11,614 nucleotides of DNA from Planctomycetota bacterium (GCA_020425915.1 JAGQQZ010000636.1:1-11614); one strand, 5' to 3'. Positions 1 through 6,459 are shown, numbered from the stretch's first letter. Notes: generated from the sequence alone by a model not told the origin. Program-made: numbers and translations.

Positions 1-45
1 CAACGGCGAAGGGGGCGGGCGGGGCTGACGCCTCGTTCCGCTTCC

Positions 46-66
46 GAGCCCGAGCGGCGGGAGCTC
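46..66 (-). terminator. Possible weak hairpin terminator after the metallophosphatase gene
   Basis: About 20 nt beyond the metallophosphatase stop (on the minus strand) there is a hairpin. GAGCCCG (46-52) pairs with CGGG (58-61) and CTC (64-66), leaving a 2-nt bulge and a 5-nt loop. No T tract follows, so an intrinsic terminator is doubtful. The rest of 1-86 holds nothing I can assign. A plus-strand frame reads a few Gly/Arg codons into a TGA at 26-28, which could be the tail of an upstream gene but is too short to judge. Confidence 0.25.
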
Positions 67-86
67 GCACCAACAGCAACCCGCCT

Positions 87-713
87 TCACCCTCGCTGCG
101 AATCCACCTGCACCGCGCGATCTTCGTCCGCGATCCAAGCCGTCAACTTCCCGCCGTACACACACGCCGAATCCAGCGCCACCGTCCGCTCCGTCCGGTC
201 GAAGCCACGCCGCGCCCAGTGACCGAACACGACCGTTCGATCGCCGCGGTAGTGCTCGTCCCACGGCACGAACGGCGGCTCAGGCGGCGGCCAATCCGAC
301 GGCGGCCGACGACCGTCTGCCGTGCAGTACCGGACGTTCACCGCGAAGTCGATCTGCTCCGGTCGTTCGATCCCGGCTTCGAGGTCTTCGATCGTCCAAT
401 GCGGATGCAGCGCGGCGTGGACGACGATCACGTCAGGCTCGACGCGAACGATCGGCTGCGCGCGCAACCACGCTTCGAGAGTCGGATCCTCGATCAGCCC
501 GCGATCGAGCCACAGCAGGTCGTGGTTGCCACGAACGGCGATCGCACCGAGGTCGATCATCCGGCGGAGCACACCGTGCGAGTCGGGGCCCTTGTTGACG
601 AGATCGCCGACCGAGCACAGCCGGTCGGTCCCGGCGCGGAACTCCACGCGCTCGAGGAGCGCATCGAGTTCGCTCAGGCAACCGTGGACATCACCGACGT
701 AGACGCGGCGCAT
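87..713 (-). CDS. ApaH/PrpE-like calcineurin-type metallophosphatase
   Basis: This 208-residue cytosolic protein is a metal-dependent phosphoesterase of the PPP/ApaH family. Such enzymes hydrolyse diadenosine tetraphosphate symmetrically or dephosphorylate proteins. The full metal-binding motif series is present: GDVHG (7-11), GDLVNKGP (36-43), GNHD (62-65), VVHAALHP (97-104) and VFGHW (162-166). The ending LDSACVYGGKLTAW (180-193) resembles the LDTGCVWGG block of bacterial ApaH/PrpE proteins. At 208 residues it is shorter than E. coli ApaH (about 280), closer to compact PrpE-like phosphatases. The ATG at 713 starts immediately before the first motif and has no Shine-Dalgarno, but a CATAAT hexamer lies 8 nt upstream. 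It follows citrate synthase on the same strand after 41 nt, so cotranscription is plausible. The family is secure; whether the substrate is Ap4A or phosphoprotein is not. Confidence 0.88.
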   Translation of the reverse strand: MRRVYVGDVHGCLSELDALLERVEFRAGTDRLCSVGDLVNKGPDSHGVLRRMIDLGAIAVRGNHDLLWLDRGLIEDPTLEAWLRAQPIVRVEPDVIVVHAALHPHWTIEDLEAGIERPEQIDFAVNVRYCTADGRRPPSDWPPPEPPFVPWDEHYRGDRTVVFGHWARRGFDRTERTVALDSACVYGGKLTAWIADEDRAVQVDSQRG

Positions 714-721
714 GTCGGCCG

Positions 722-727
722 ATTATG
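722..727 (-). promoter_or_regulatory. -10-like hexamer CATAAT 8 nt before the metallophosphatase ATG
   Basis: On the minus strand CATAAT sits 8 nt upstream of the metallophosphatase ATG, in an otherwise GC-rich 41-nt gap after citrate synthase. The distance would fit a -10 box for a leaderless or nearly leaderless transcript. No convincing -35 box is seen 17 nt further upstream, so this is a weak call. Confidence 0.25.
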
Positions 728-754
728 CCGCCACGCCGCGAAACGAACACCGTC

Positions 755-1888
755 TCAGCGCCGTGAGCCGAGCGGGACGTAGTCGCGCGCGTCCGGTCCG
801 ACCCAGTTCGAGCGCGGACGGATCAGGCGGTTGTTCGAATACTGCTCGAGGACGTGCGCGGTCCAACCGGCGACACGGCTCATCGCGAAGACGCAGGTGA
901 ACAGGTCCGCGTCGATGCCCATGTAGTGGTAGGTCGACGCCGAGTAGAAGTCGACGTTCATGTCGAGGCCCTTACGCGCCTTGATCAGGTTCTCGATGGC
1001 CTGCGACATCTCGAACCACTTCGGTTCACCCTTGCTCTGCGCGAGCTCGCTGGCGAACTGCTTGAGGATCAGTGCGCGCGGGTCGACGACCTTGTACACG
1101 CGGTGGCCGAAGCCCATGATCTTCTCGCCGCGCTGTAGCAACGCATCGACGTACGACTCGACCGCGTCGACGCTGCCGATGTCGAGCAGCATGTTCATCA
1201 CGGCGGTGTTCGCGCCACCGTGCAGCGGTCCACGCAACGTGCCGATCGCGGACGTGATCGCCGAGTAGATGTCGCTCAGCGTCGCCGCGGTCACGCGGGC
1301 GGAGAACGTCGAGGCGTTGAAGCCGTGCTCGGCGTGCAGCACGAGACACGTGTCGAACATGCGGGCCTCATGCGCGTCGGGGACCGAACCCGTCAGCATG
1401 TAGAGGAAGTTCGAAGCGTGATCGAGGTCGTCACGCGGCTCGACGACGGGCAGTCCCTTGCGGACGCGATCGTACGCCGCGACGATCGTCGGCAGCTTCG
1501 CGGTCAGGTCGATCGAGCGCTCACGGTTGATGACCGGATCGGCCGTCAGCACGTCGTTCCCGGTCGCGCAGGCCGAGACCACGGTCCGCAGGCAGTCCAT
1601 CGGCTGCTGCTCGCCGGCGAGACGCCGGACCAGGTCGAGCTGCAGCGGAGTGAGCGCACGCGCGGCCTTCATCTCGTTCCGCAGCGACTCGAGTTCCGAT
1701 TCGTTCGGCAGCTCTCCGTCCCAGAGCAGCGCCGACGTCTCGACGAAGTCGCTCTGCTCGGCCAGATCCTTGATCAGGTAGCCGCAGTAGCGCAGCTCCC
1801 CCACGCTCCCATCGATCTTGCCGATCGCGGAATCGGCGACTGCGACGCCTTCGAGTCCAGCTTTCGGCGCGGCCTTGCTGTCGGTCAT
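755..1888 (-). CDS. gltA: Citrate synthase
   Basis: This 377-residue enzyme condenses oxaloacetate with acetyl-CoA to citrate, the entry step of the TCA cycle. It opens with the GLEGVAVADSAI block and the GELRYCGYLIKDLAEQSDF segment, as in Bacillus-type short citrate synthases. The catalytic residues are all visible: His223 in PLHGGAN, His262 in GFGHRVYK and Asp313 in VDFYSAS. The substrate-binding HAEHGFNASTF (185-195) and the C-terminal RLIRPRSNWVG are also present. The ATG at 1888 gives the family's usual length of about 370-380 residues and begins just before the conserved region. The frame stays open upstream, with an ATG at 1945 (19 more residues) and a TTG at 2044, so an N-terminal extension cannot be excluded. 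No strong Shine-Dalgarno is present at either ATG. It is divergent from murJ and precedes the metallophosphatase by 41 nt. A methylcitrate synthase role is possible but unsupported. Confidence 0.95.
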   Translation of the reverse strand: MTDSKAAPKAGLEGVAVADSAIGKIDGSVGELRYCGYLIKDLAEQSDFVETSALLWDGELPNESELESLRNEMKAARALTPLQLDLVRRLAGEQQPMDCLRTVVSACATGNDVLTADPVINRERSIDLTAKLPTIVAAYDRVRKGLPVVEPRDDLDHASNFLYMLTGSVPDAHEARMFDTCLVLHAEHGFNASTFSARVTAATLSDIYSAITSAIGTLRGPLHGGANTAVMNMLLDIGSVDAVESYVDALLQRGEKIMGFGHRVYKVVDPRALILKQFASELAQSKGEPKWFEMSQAIENLIKARKGLDMNVDFYSASTYHYMGIDADLFTCVFAMSRVAGWTAHVLEQYSNNRLIRPRSNWVGPDARDYVPLGSRR

Positions 1889-2022
1889 GCTCACGGTTGT
1901 TTTCGGTCTGTAGTAGGTTTGGGGTCGCGGAGTTACCGTTGTCATCGGCTGATAACCCGCTGGAACTTGCCGAGTTTCCAATCGCACGACGCCGAAATCG
2001 TCCCTTCCCGGCGGGAGGCTAC

Positions 2023-2041
2023 TCGGTCGACTGACGACCGA
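2023..2041. repeat. 7-bp inverted repeat in the citrate synthase/murJ divergent region
   Basis: TCGGTCG (2023-2029) and CGACCGA (2035-2041) form a perfect inverted repeat around a 5-nt centre, 30 bp before the murJ ATG. It lies in the 182-bp divergent intergenic region 1889-2070. It could be an operator or a short hairpin in the murJ leader. I could not identify a convincing promoter for either gene in this region. Confidence 0.35.
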
Positions 2042-2070
2042 CAAGCCGGACGACGCACCGCGAATTCCCG

Positions 2071-3657
2071 ATGACCTTGCTCCGCGCGGCGACCTCGATC
2101 TCGGCTCTCACGCTGGTGTCACGGATCCTCGGGCTGGTCCGCGACGCGACGATGGCGTGGCTCGTGGGGGTCAACTGGGTCTCGGGGGCGTTCGTCCTCG
2201 CCTGGATGATCCCGAACCTGTTTCGTCGCCTGTTCGGAGAGGGAGCGCTCGCGGCCGCGTTCATCCCGGCTTTCACGCAGGCCCGAGCGCGAGACGGCGA
2301 CGATGCGGCCCGTCGGTTGCTCGCCGGAGTGACCGGCGCGCTGACCGTGACGCTGGTCGGGCTCGTCGTCCTGGTCATCGTGCTGTCGTTCACGATGCCG
2401 CGCGAGATCATCGGTCTCCAGGGGGCCACCGATGTCTCGGCCGCGGAACAGGGCGCGCTGATCTGGGAATTGACGCGCCTGCTGTTTCCGTACGTCCTGC
2501 CGATCTGCCTGCTGGCGACCTATGCGGGAGCCCTCAATGCGCTCGGGGTGTTCGCGCCGACGGCTGCGGCCCCGGTCCTGCTGAACCTGTTCTGGATCGG
2601 TGGTCTCCTCTACGCCGCACAGGGAGACCGGACCCTGCCGCAGATCGCCCACGCCGTCGCGACCAGTCTGCTGACCGGCGGTTTCGTCCAACTGTCGCTC
2701 GCGCTGGTGCCACTCTGGCGGCGGGGCATGCTGCCGGCACCGCGGTGGCCACGCCGCGGCGACGGCACGCGGGAAGTCTTCCTGAAGATGGCCCCGGCCG
2801 CGATCGGCCTGTCGATCGTCCAGTTCAACCTGCTGCTCGATCAGGCGCTCGCCGAAGTGCTGGTCGGGCCGGGTTCGGACTACCACATCTACCTCGCGAA
2901 TCGACTGGTCCTGTTCCCCCACGCCCTGGTCGCGATCCCGCTCGCCACGGCGGTGTTCCCCTCGCTCGCGAAACTGGTCGGCGACCGGGTTCGGCTCGCC
3001 CGCGTACTCGGACGGTCGGTGCGCTACACCCTGTTCCTCTCGCTCCCGGCCGCGATCGGCATGGCTCTCGTCGCGGGTCCGTTGATCGATCTCGTGTTCG
3101 TCGGTGGACGCTACATGGACGACGATGCGGTCACGACCGGGTGGACGACGATCGCGCTCGTCAGCGGACTGCCCGCGCTCGGCGTCGGCCAACTCTACGC
3201 ACGTGCGCTGTTCGCGATCGGTGACACCAAGACCCCGAGCCGGGTCGCCGTCGCGTTCGTAGCGTTGAACGTCGTCGCCAATCTCGTCCTCGTTCTCGGG
3301 TTGGGCTTGGGAGTACCGGGGTTCACGATGGCGACGACGGCGTGCTCGATCGGCAACGCACTCGTCCTGCGGCGCGCCGTCCGCCAGCGCGGCTTCGTCG
3401 ACGACCACGCTTCGCACTCGATCGTCCGTTCGCTGATCGCCTGCGCATCGATGGCCGCGGCGCTCGCCGCGACCAACGCGTCGCTTCCCGTGGCCGAGAG
3501 CAAGTTCGAGATCGCCGCCTTCGGGATCCTCGTGCCGGTCTTCGTCGGCATCGTCAGCTTCCTGATCGTCGCTGCGCTGCTACGAGTCCCGGAACTCGAG
3601 GAGTTCCGCGCGTGGCTCGCCGCGCGGCGTCATTCGACGCGCACGAACTCCATGTAG
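2071..3657 (+). CDS. murJ: Lipid II flippase MurJ (MviN family)
   Basis: This 528-residue polytopic inner-membrane protein belongs to the MOP superfamily and flips the peptidoglycan precursor lipid II to the outer face of the membrane. The N-terminal blocks SRILGLVRD (17-25) and PNLFRRLFGEGALAAAFIPA (48-67) are MurJ hallmarks and align without gaps to E. coli MurJ, keeping Arg18, Arg24 and Arg52. The second-half block ANRLVLFP (276-283) keeps the cavity arginine (R278, matching E. coli R270), and FAIGDTKTPSRVA (381-393) is typical. Hydrophobic segments run through to about residue 504, consistent with the expected 14 helices. Unusually, the position of E. coli Asp39 is Gly39, Lys46 is Met46 and Asp269 is Asn277. 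The ATG at 2071 gives the same N-terminal register as E. coli and lacks a clear Shine-Dalgarno. Its 3' end overlaps the convergent secreted-protein gene by 28 bp. Confidence 0.95.
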   Translation: MTLLRAATSISALTLVSRILGLVRDATMAWLVGVNWVSGAFVLAWMIPNLFRRLFGEGALAAAFIPAFTQARARDGDDAARRLLAGVTGALTVTLVGLVVLVIVLSFTMPREIIGLQGATDVSAAEQGALIWELTRLLFPYVLPICLLATYAGALNALGVFAPTAAAPVLLNLFWIGGLLYAAQGDRTLPQIAHAVATSLLTGGFVQLSLALVPLWRRGMLPAPRWPRRGDGTREVFLKMAPAAIGLSIVQFNLLLDQALAEVLVGPGSDYHIYLANRLVLFPHALVAIPLATAVFPSLAKLVGDRVRLARVLGRSVRYTLFLSLPAAIGMALVAGPLIDLVFVGGRYMDDDAVTTGWTTIALVSGLPALGVGQLYARALFAIGDTKTPSRVAVAFVALNVVANLVLVLGLGLGVPGFTMATTACSIGNALVLRRAVRQRGFVDDHASHSIVRSLIACASMAAALAATNASLPVAESKFEIAAFGILVPVFVGIVSFLIVAALLRVPELEEFRAWLAARRHSTRTNSM

Positions 3658-4136
3658 GAGTCGCGCGCTCCCTGGAAGATCCGCAGCATCGTCCCTGCCT
3701 GCTGGAACTCGCGAGTCTCCACGACTCCCGGAGCGAAGAAGCGGAGATCGTTGTCGTGGTCGTGTCCGACCAAGTTCGTCATCACGATGCGATCGCCTTC
3801 GACGCGATACGTGCGAACGGAGGACTCGACGAACGGCGAGATATGGCCCCCACGCGAGATCGAAGTGGCAAGCATGCAGTGCTGGTTCCCGAACCACACG
3901 TAGCCGCGCGCCTGTCCGGGAACGCCCTCGCGGACGAACGAGCGCAGCGACCAGAATCCCGAGAGCGGTGACGGGCTCGAGAACTCCTGCAGCAGGTCGG
4001 CACGCTCGACTTTCGAGCGCCACGGCTCCTGGATCGGCGGGAGAGCACGCCGCTGACTGGGTCGCGACCCTCCTGGATCCTGGTGAGATGCCAGCGGAAC
4101 CGCCAGGGCACACGCGATCAGCAGCAGGTGTCGCAT
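3630..4136 (-). CDS. Small secreted protein with a lipocalin-like pattern, function unknown
   Basis: I do not recognise a named family. The 168-residue product begins MRHLLLIACALAVPLASHQ, a typical Sec signal peptide with likely cleavage near residue 17-19, so export is expected. A Pro/Arg-rich linker (20-45) follows. The rest is a series of predicted beta strands: LSGFWSLRSF (58-67), ARGYVWFGNQHCMLATSI (76-93), VRTYRVEGDRIVMTNL (107-122) and two strands near 138-166. The GFWSL opening and the alternating strands resemble small lipocalin-like domains in planctomycete-type secreted proteins; this is a pattern impression only. The Cys in LIAC lies too early to be a convincing lipobox. The ATG at 4136 is preferred because it starts exactly at the signal peptide; the frame extends upstream to a TTG at 4175. 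It lies 35 nt after the regulatory-like-domain gene on the same strand. Confidence 0.7.
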   Translation of the reverse strand: MRHLLLIACALAVPLASHQDPGGSRPSQRRALPPIQEPWRSKVERADLLQEFSSPSPLSGFWSLRSFVREGVPGQARGYVWFGNQHCMLATSISRGGHISPFVESSVRTYRVEGDRIVMTNLVGHDHDNDLRFFAPGVVETREFQQAGTMLRIFQGARDSYMEFVRVE

Positions 4137-4144
4137 ACCGGCCG

Positions 4145-4150
4145 AGTGTA
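4145..4150 (-). promoter_or_regulatory. -10-like hexamer TACACT 8 nt before the secreted-protein ATG
   Basis: On the minus strand TACACT lies 8 nt before the ATG at 4136, within the 35-nt gap after the upstream gene, where there is no Shine-Dalgarno. The same hexamer stands 6 nt before the yqeY ATG. A leaderless transcript is possible. No good -35 was found. Confidence 0.25.
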
Positions 4151-4171
4151 TCCGCGAAGGCGGACCGAGGA

Positions 4172-5431
4172 TCAACGTGGCAGCGGACGGATCAGGACGA
4201 TGACGTCGGTCTGGACCTCGCCGCTGTCCAGATCCACGAGTGCATCACCGCGCCGGACCTTGGTCTGCTTGCGGACGTAACCGCGATTCAGGCTGCGTTC
4301 CTCGACCAGGACATCGGCCGTGATCCACGCGCTCCCGGCCGGGAGACGGCGGAGACGGAAACGTCCCCATTCGTCACAGTCGACGACTTCGACCCCGGTC
4401 GGGCCGTGCTCGTGGAACACCTTGGTGCCTCGAATCGGATCGCGGGTCAGCGCGTCGACCGCGACGCCCACGACGTGGCACGCACGCTCGACGACGATCT
4501 CGACATCGCGATCGCCTGGCGCGGCGTCGCAGCGTGCGTGCGTGAACTCGGGTTCGAGTCCCGCGACCAGCAGCCGGCATCGCTCGTACATCGCCGGGAC
4601 GTGGTCCAGGACGAAGGAACCGTCAGAATCGGTTCGAGCCGTCACGCCGGGGAGGTTGTAGACGACGATCGGTCGGTCACCGACGTCGACACCCTCACAC
4701 GCAACGATGCGTCCTCCGATCGAATGCGTCGGCGTGACTTCGATCGGCGCAACGCGTCCGGAGTCCACGGCGACCGTCGCCTCGGCCACGCCGTGTCCCG
4801 GCGCGAGCACGCGCAGCGTCAAGTACGGAACGGCGCTCGAGAGGCCCACCAGTTCGAAGGCACCGTCGGCGTCGGTCGTCGCCTCGGTCAGCACGACACC
4901 GCGAGCCCCGCCGCCGAGCGCGAGCACTCGGGCTTCGGCGAGGCCGTCCTGCGACTCGCCGGCGGGCCGCACGACGCGCCCGCTCAGCGAAACCGGCGGT
5001 CCGAGTTGGATGATCTGGACATCGCGACCGGCCCGCACGTAGCCCGATCCGACGCCGTGGCCTTCGGCGCGGATCCGAACCAAGGCCTCGCCCGGCGACA
5101 GCTCCCAACCGACCGTGAGCTCCGGAGAAACCGACTCGAGCGCGCCGATCCGAGACGTCGGCGAGACACCGGCCGACGACTCCTCGCAGGCGAAGAACTC
5201 GATCGACAATCCCGAGAGCGGAACGCCTGCCGTCGAGACGACGGCGAAGGTCGTGTGACTCGCGTACCAACTCGTGATCCCGAGCCATCCACCCCAGACG
5301 AGGAGTCCCAGCACGGCGACCGGCAACCACACCCTCGGTCGAAACACGAACGGCAACTCGGAGCGGCTCGACGGACGGCGCCCGCGGCTCACCGGCGGCT
5401 TCAGGACGGTCGGGGTCTCGGACTCGGTCAA
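4172..5431 (-). CDS. Membrane-anchored protein with carboxypeptidase-regulatory-like repeats
   Basis: This 419-residue protein has a basic, Ser/Pro-rich cytoplasmic tail (1-33), one membrane segment (about 34-55, WLPVAVLGLLVWGGWLGI) and a large extracytoplasmic part. That part looks like successive transthyretin-like/carboxypeptidase-regulatory-like beta sandwiches, near 60-145, 147-232, 236-315 and 318-416. The signature is repeated: SGRVV then TDADGAFELVGL (150-197), GGRIV then TDSDGSFVLDHVP (239-279), and VGVAVD then CDEWGRFRLRRLPAG (321-366). No enzymatic domain is visible, so a binding, scaffold or envelope role is likely. The start is a TTG at 5431, supported by GAGG 7 nt upstream, the only clear Shine-Dalgarno among the genes here; a later start would cut into or lose the cytoplasmic tail. 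It is divergent from rpiA (111 bp apart) and leads a probable two-gene unit with the secreted protein. Confidence 0.8.
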   Translation of the reverse strand: MTESETPTVLKPPVSRGRRPSSRSELPFVFRPRVWLPVAVLGLLVWGGWLGITSWYASHTTFAVVSTAGVPLSGLSIEFFACEESSAGVSPTSRIGALESVSPELTVGWELSPGEALVRIRAEGHGVGSGYVRAGRDVQIIQLGPPVSLSGRVVRPAGESQDGLAEARVLALGGGARGVVLTEATTDADGAFELVGLSSAVPYLTLRVLAPGHGVAEATVAVDSGRVAPIEVTPTHSIGGRIVACEGVDVGDRPIVVYNLPGVTARTDSDGSFVLDHVPAMYERCRLLVAGLEPEFTHARCDAAPGDRDVEIVVERACHVVGVAVDALTRDPIRGTKVFHEHGPTGVEVVDCDEWGRFRLRRLPAGSAWITADVLVEERSLNRGYVRKQTKVRRGDALVDLDSGEVQTDVIVLIRPLPR

Positions 5432-5438
5432 ACGTTCG

Positions 5439-5442
5439 CCTC
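5439..5442 (-). promoter_or_regulatory. Ribosome binding site GAGG supporting the TTG start at 5431
   Basis: On the minus strand GAGG lies 7 nt upstream of the TTG at 5431. It is the main evidence for choosing this non-ATG start. It stands out because most other genes in the window lack a recognisable Shine-Dalgarno. Confidence 0.5.
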
Positions 5443-5469
5443 GTCACGCGATTCGAGCGGCAGCCCGAG

Positions 5470-5499
5470 GGACGCGTCCTGCCAGGATAACGCGTCCTG
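5470..5499. repeat. 10-bp direct repeat and palindrome upstream of rpiA
   Basis: ACGCGTCCTG occurs twice, at 5472-5481 and 5490-5499, with an 18-bp period. The first copy overlaps a perfect 10-bp palindrome GGACGCGTCC (5470-5479). The repeats lie in the 111-bp divergent region between the regulatory-like-domain gene and rpiA, where an operator would be expected. No promoter boxes could be called with confidence here. Confidence 0.4.
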
Positions 5500-5542
5500 T
5501 CGAGATTGCATCGAGGGTCGAACCCGGGGAACATCGAACGGC

Positions 5543-6232
5543 ATGACCGACCCGTTCGCCGAATCGAAACGGACGGTCGCCAGAGCGGCGGCCGAACTCG
5601 TGCAATCCGGGATGCGAGTCGGCCTCGGCACCGGCTCGACGTTCACGCACGCGATCGACCGACTCGCGGAGCGGATGAAGTCGGAAGGCCTCGAGTTCGT
5701 CGGCGTCCCGACGAGCATCGCGACGGAACGCAAGGCACGTGAGTTCGGCATCCTGTTGACGACGTTGGACGAAGTCGACGGCCTCGACCTCGCGATCGAC
5801 GGAGCCGACGAGGTCGATCGGAACCGCAACTTGATCAAGGGAGGAGGCGGCGCGCTGTTGCGGGAGAAAATCGTCGCCGCGGCGTCACACGAGCTGGTCG
5901 TGGTGGTCACCGAGAACAAGGTCGTCGATCGGCTCGGCGCAACGTTCGCGCTACCAGTCGAGATCGTCCCGTTCGGCGCCCGACAGGTCCGTGCGAATCT
6001 CGTCGAGCTGGACCTCGTTCCGACGCTGCGGAACGGCGCGTCCGGCGAGCCGTTCGTGACCGACAACGGGAATTGGATCTTCGATTGCGAACTGCCGAGC
6101 GATTCCGACTGCGAAGAACTGGAACGCAGGATTAACTGCATCCCAGGCGTCGTGGAGAACGGTTTCTTCATCGGCATGGCCGGACGCGTGTTGATCGGAT
6201 GCGAGGGCGGGGAGGTTCGCCCGCTCGCCTGA
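5543..6232 (+). CDS. rpiA: Ribose-5-phosphate isomerase A
   Basis: This 229-residue cytosolic enzyme interconverts ribose-5-phosphate and ribulose-5-phosphate in the non-oxidative pentose phosphate pathway. The phosphate-binding loop GLGTGST is at 27-33. The active-site DGADE is at 86-90 (Asp86 and Asp89 match E. coli Asp81 and Asp84). KGGGGALLREK is at 99-109 (Lys99 and Glu108 match Lys94 and Glu103). The length matches the family (about 220-230). The start is the ATG at 5543: the reading frame stays open upstream to 3968, but that stretch is antisense to a real gene and is not coding. GGGGA lies 12 nt upstream, rather far for a good ribosome binding site. The 3' side holds two hairpins and an intrinsic terminator before the SixA gene. 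Confidence 0.96.
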   Translation: MTDPFAESKRTVARAAAELVQSGMRVGLGTGSTFTHAIDRLAERMKSEGLEFVGVPTSIATERKAREFGILLTTLDEVDGLDLAIDGADEVDRNRNLIKGGGGALLREKIVAAASHELVVVVTENKVVDRLGATFALPVEIVPFGARQVRANLVELDLVPTLRNGASGEPFVTDNGNWIFDCELPSDSDCEELERRINCIPGVVENGFFIGMAGRVLIGCEGGEVRPLA

Positions 6233-6248
6233 TTTCTGCCCGTTTCCT

Positions 6249-6270
6249 GACCCGGCGCGGCGAGCCGGTC
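6249..6270 (+). other. Hairpin just after the rpiA stop codon
   Basis: GACC (6249-6252) plus GGC (6254-6256) pairs with GCC (6264-6266) plus GGTC (6267-6270), with one bulged C and a 7-nt loop. It begins 17 nt after the rpiA stop. No T tract follows, so it is more likely an mRNA 3'-end stabiliser or part of a longer structured RNA than a terminator by itself. Confidence 0.35.
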
Positions 6271-6284
6271 GTAAGAATGGCGGT

Positions 6285-6395
6285 CCTCGTATCTACTATG
6301 AGGCGCTGAGGGCATCTGGCGAGTCCCCAGCTCCAGGGGTACGAGGTATTCCTTCATGGGTCGGGCGTCGACAGCACGTGTCGGCGCCCGATTTT
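6285..6395 (+). ncRNA. Candidate structured RNA or attenuator between rpiA and the SixA gene
   Basis: The 5' segment CCTCGTA (6285-6291) can pair in two exclusive ways. It can pair locally with TATGAGG (6297-6303, one G-U pair, 5-nt loop), or distally with TACGAGG (6340-6346, perfect). Between them are shorter GC hairpins such as CCCC (6325-6328) with GGGG (6336-6339). The stretch ends in the terminator at 6361-6395. A -10-like TACTAT lies at 6294-6299, so a short RNA starting near 6305 and ending at the T tract is also possible. I do not recognise a known riboswitch, 6S or SRP consensus. It could simply be the rpiA 3' UTR. Confidence 0.3.
6361..6395 (+). terminator. Strong intrinsic terminator
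   Basis: A 13-bp stem pairs 6361-6373 with 6379-6391 (one G-U pair), closed by the loop GCACG and followed directly by TTTT (6392-6395). The polarity fits transcription from rpiA or from a small RNA in the gap. It ends 64 nt before the SixA gene, which therefore probably has its own promoter. Confidence 0.75.
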
Positions 6396-6447
6396 CATCT
6401 GCGCGCGCACGGCCAAAAAGCCGGATGAGGCGACGCCGCCGCATCGG

Positions 6448-6453
6448 TATCCT
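6448..6453 (+). promoter_or_regulatory. -10-like TATCCT 6 nt before the SixA ATG
   Basis: TATCCT lies 6 nt before the ATG at 6460, after a terminator and with no Shine-Dalgarno, which fits a leaderless transcript. TCGGT (6444-6448) and ACCGA (6456-6460) could also form a 5-bp hairpin reaching into the start codon. No convincing -35 was found. Confidence 0.3.
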
Positions 6454-6459
6454 CAACCG

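Noticed and set aside
2119..3417. 432-codon minus-strand open frame opposite murJ
   Set aside because: It is a shadow of MurJ with extreme charged composition and no motif.
3968..5542. Plus-strand open frame that continues in frame into rpiA, suggesting a 754-residue fusion
   Set aside because: The upstream part is antisense to the carboxypeptidase-regulatory-like gene and has no recognisable domain; it is Arg/Asp-rich as expected for the complement of a GC-rich gene. RpiA has a complete N-terminus from 5543.
6240..6395. 6S RNA, SRP RNA or a known riboswitch in the rpiA-SixA gap
   Set aside because: No SRP apical-loop consensus, and no TPP, SAM, glycine, fluoride or cobalamin core could be matched by eye. 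The length would suit 6S, but a long closing stem is not visible. Kept only as an unknown candidate structure.
6410..6423. Small hairpin CGGC/GCCG with a CAAAAA loop as a terminator
   Set aside because: The stem is only 4 bp and the A-run is in the loop, not after the stem, so neither strand fits an intrinsic terminator.
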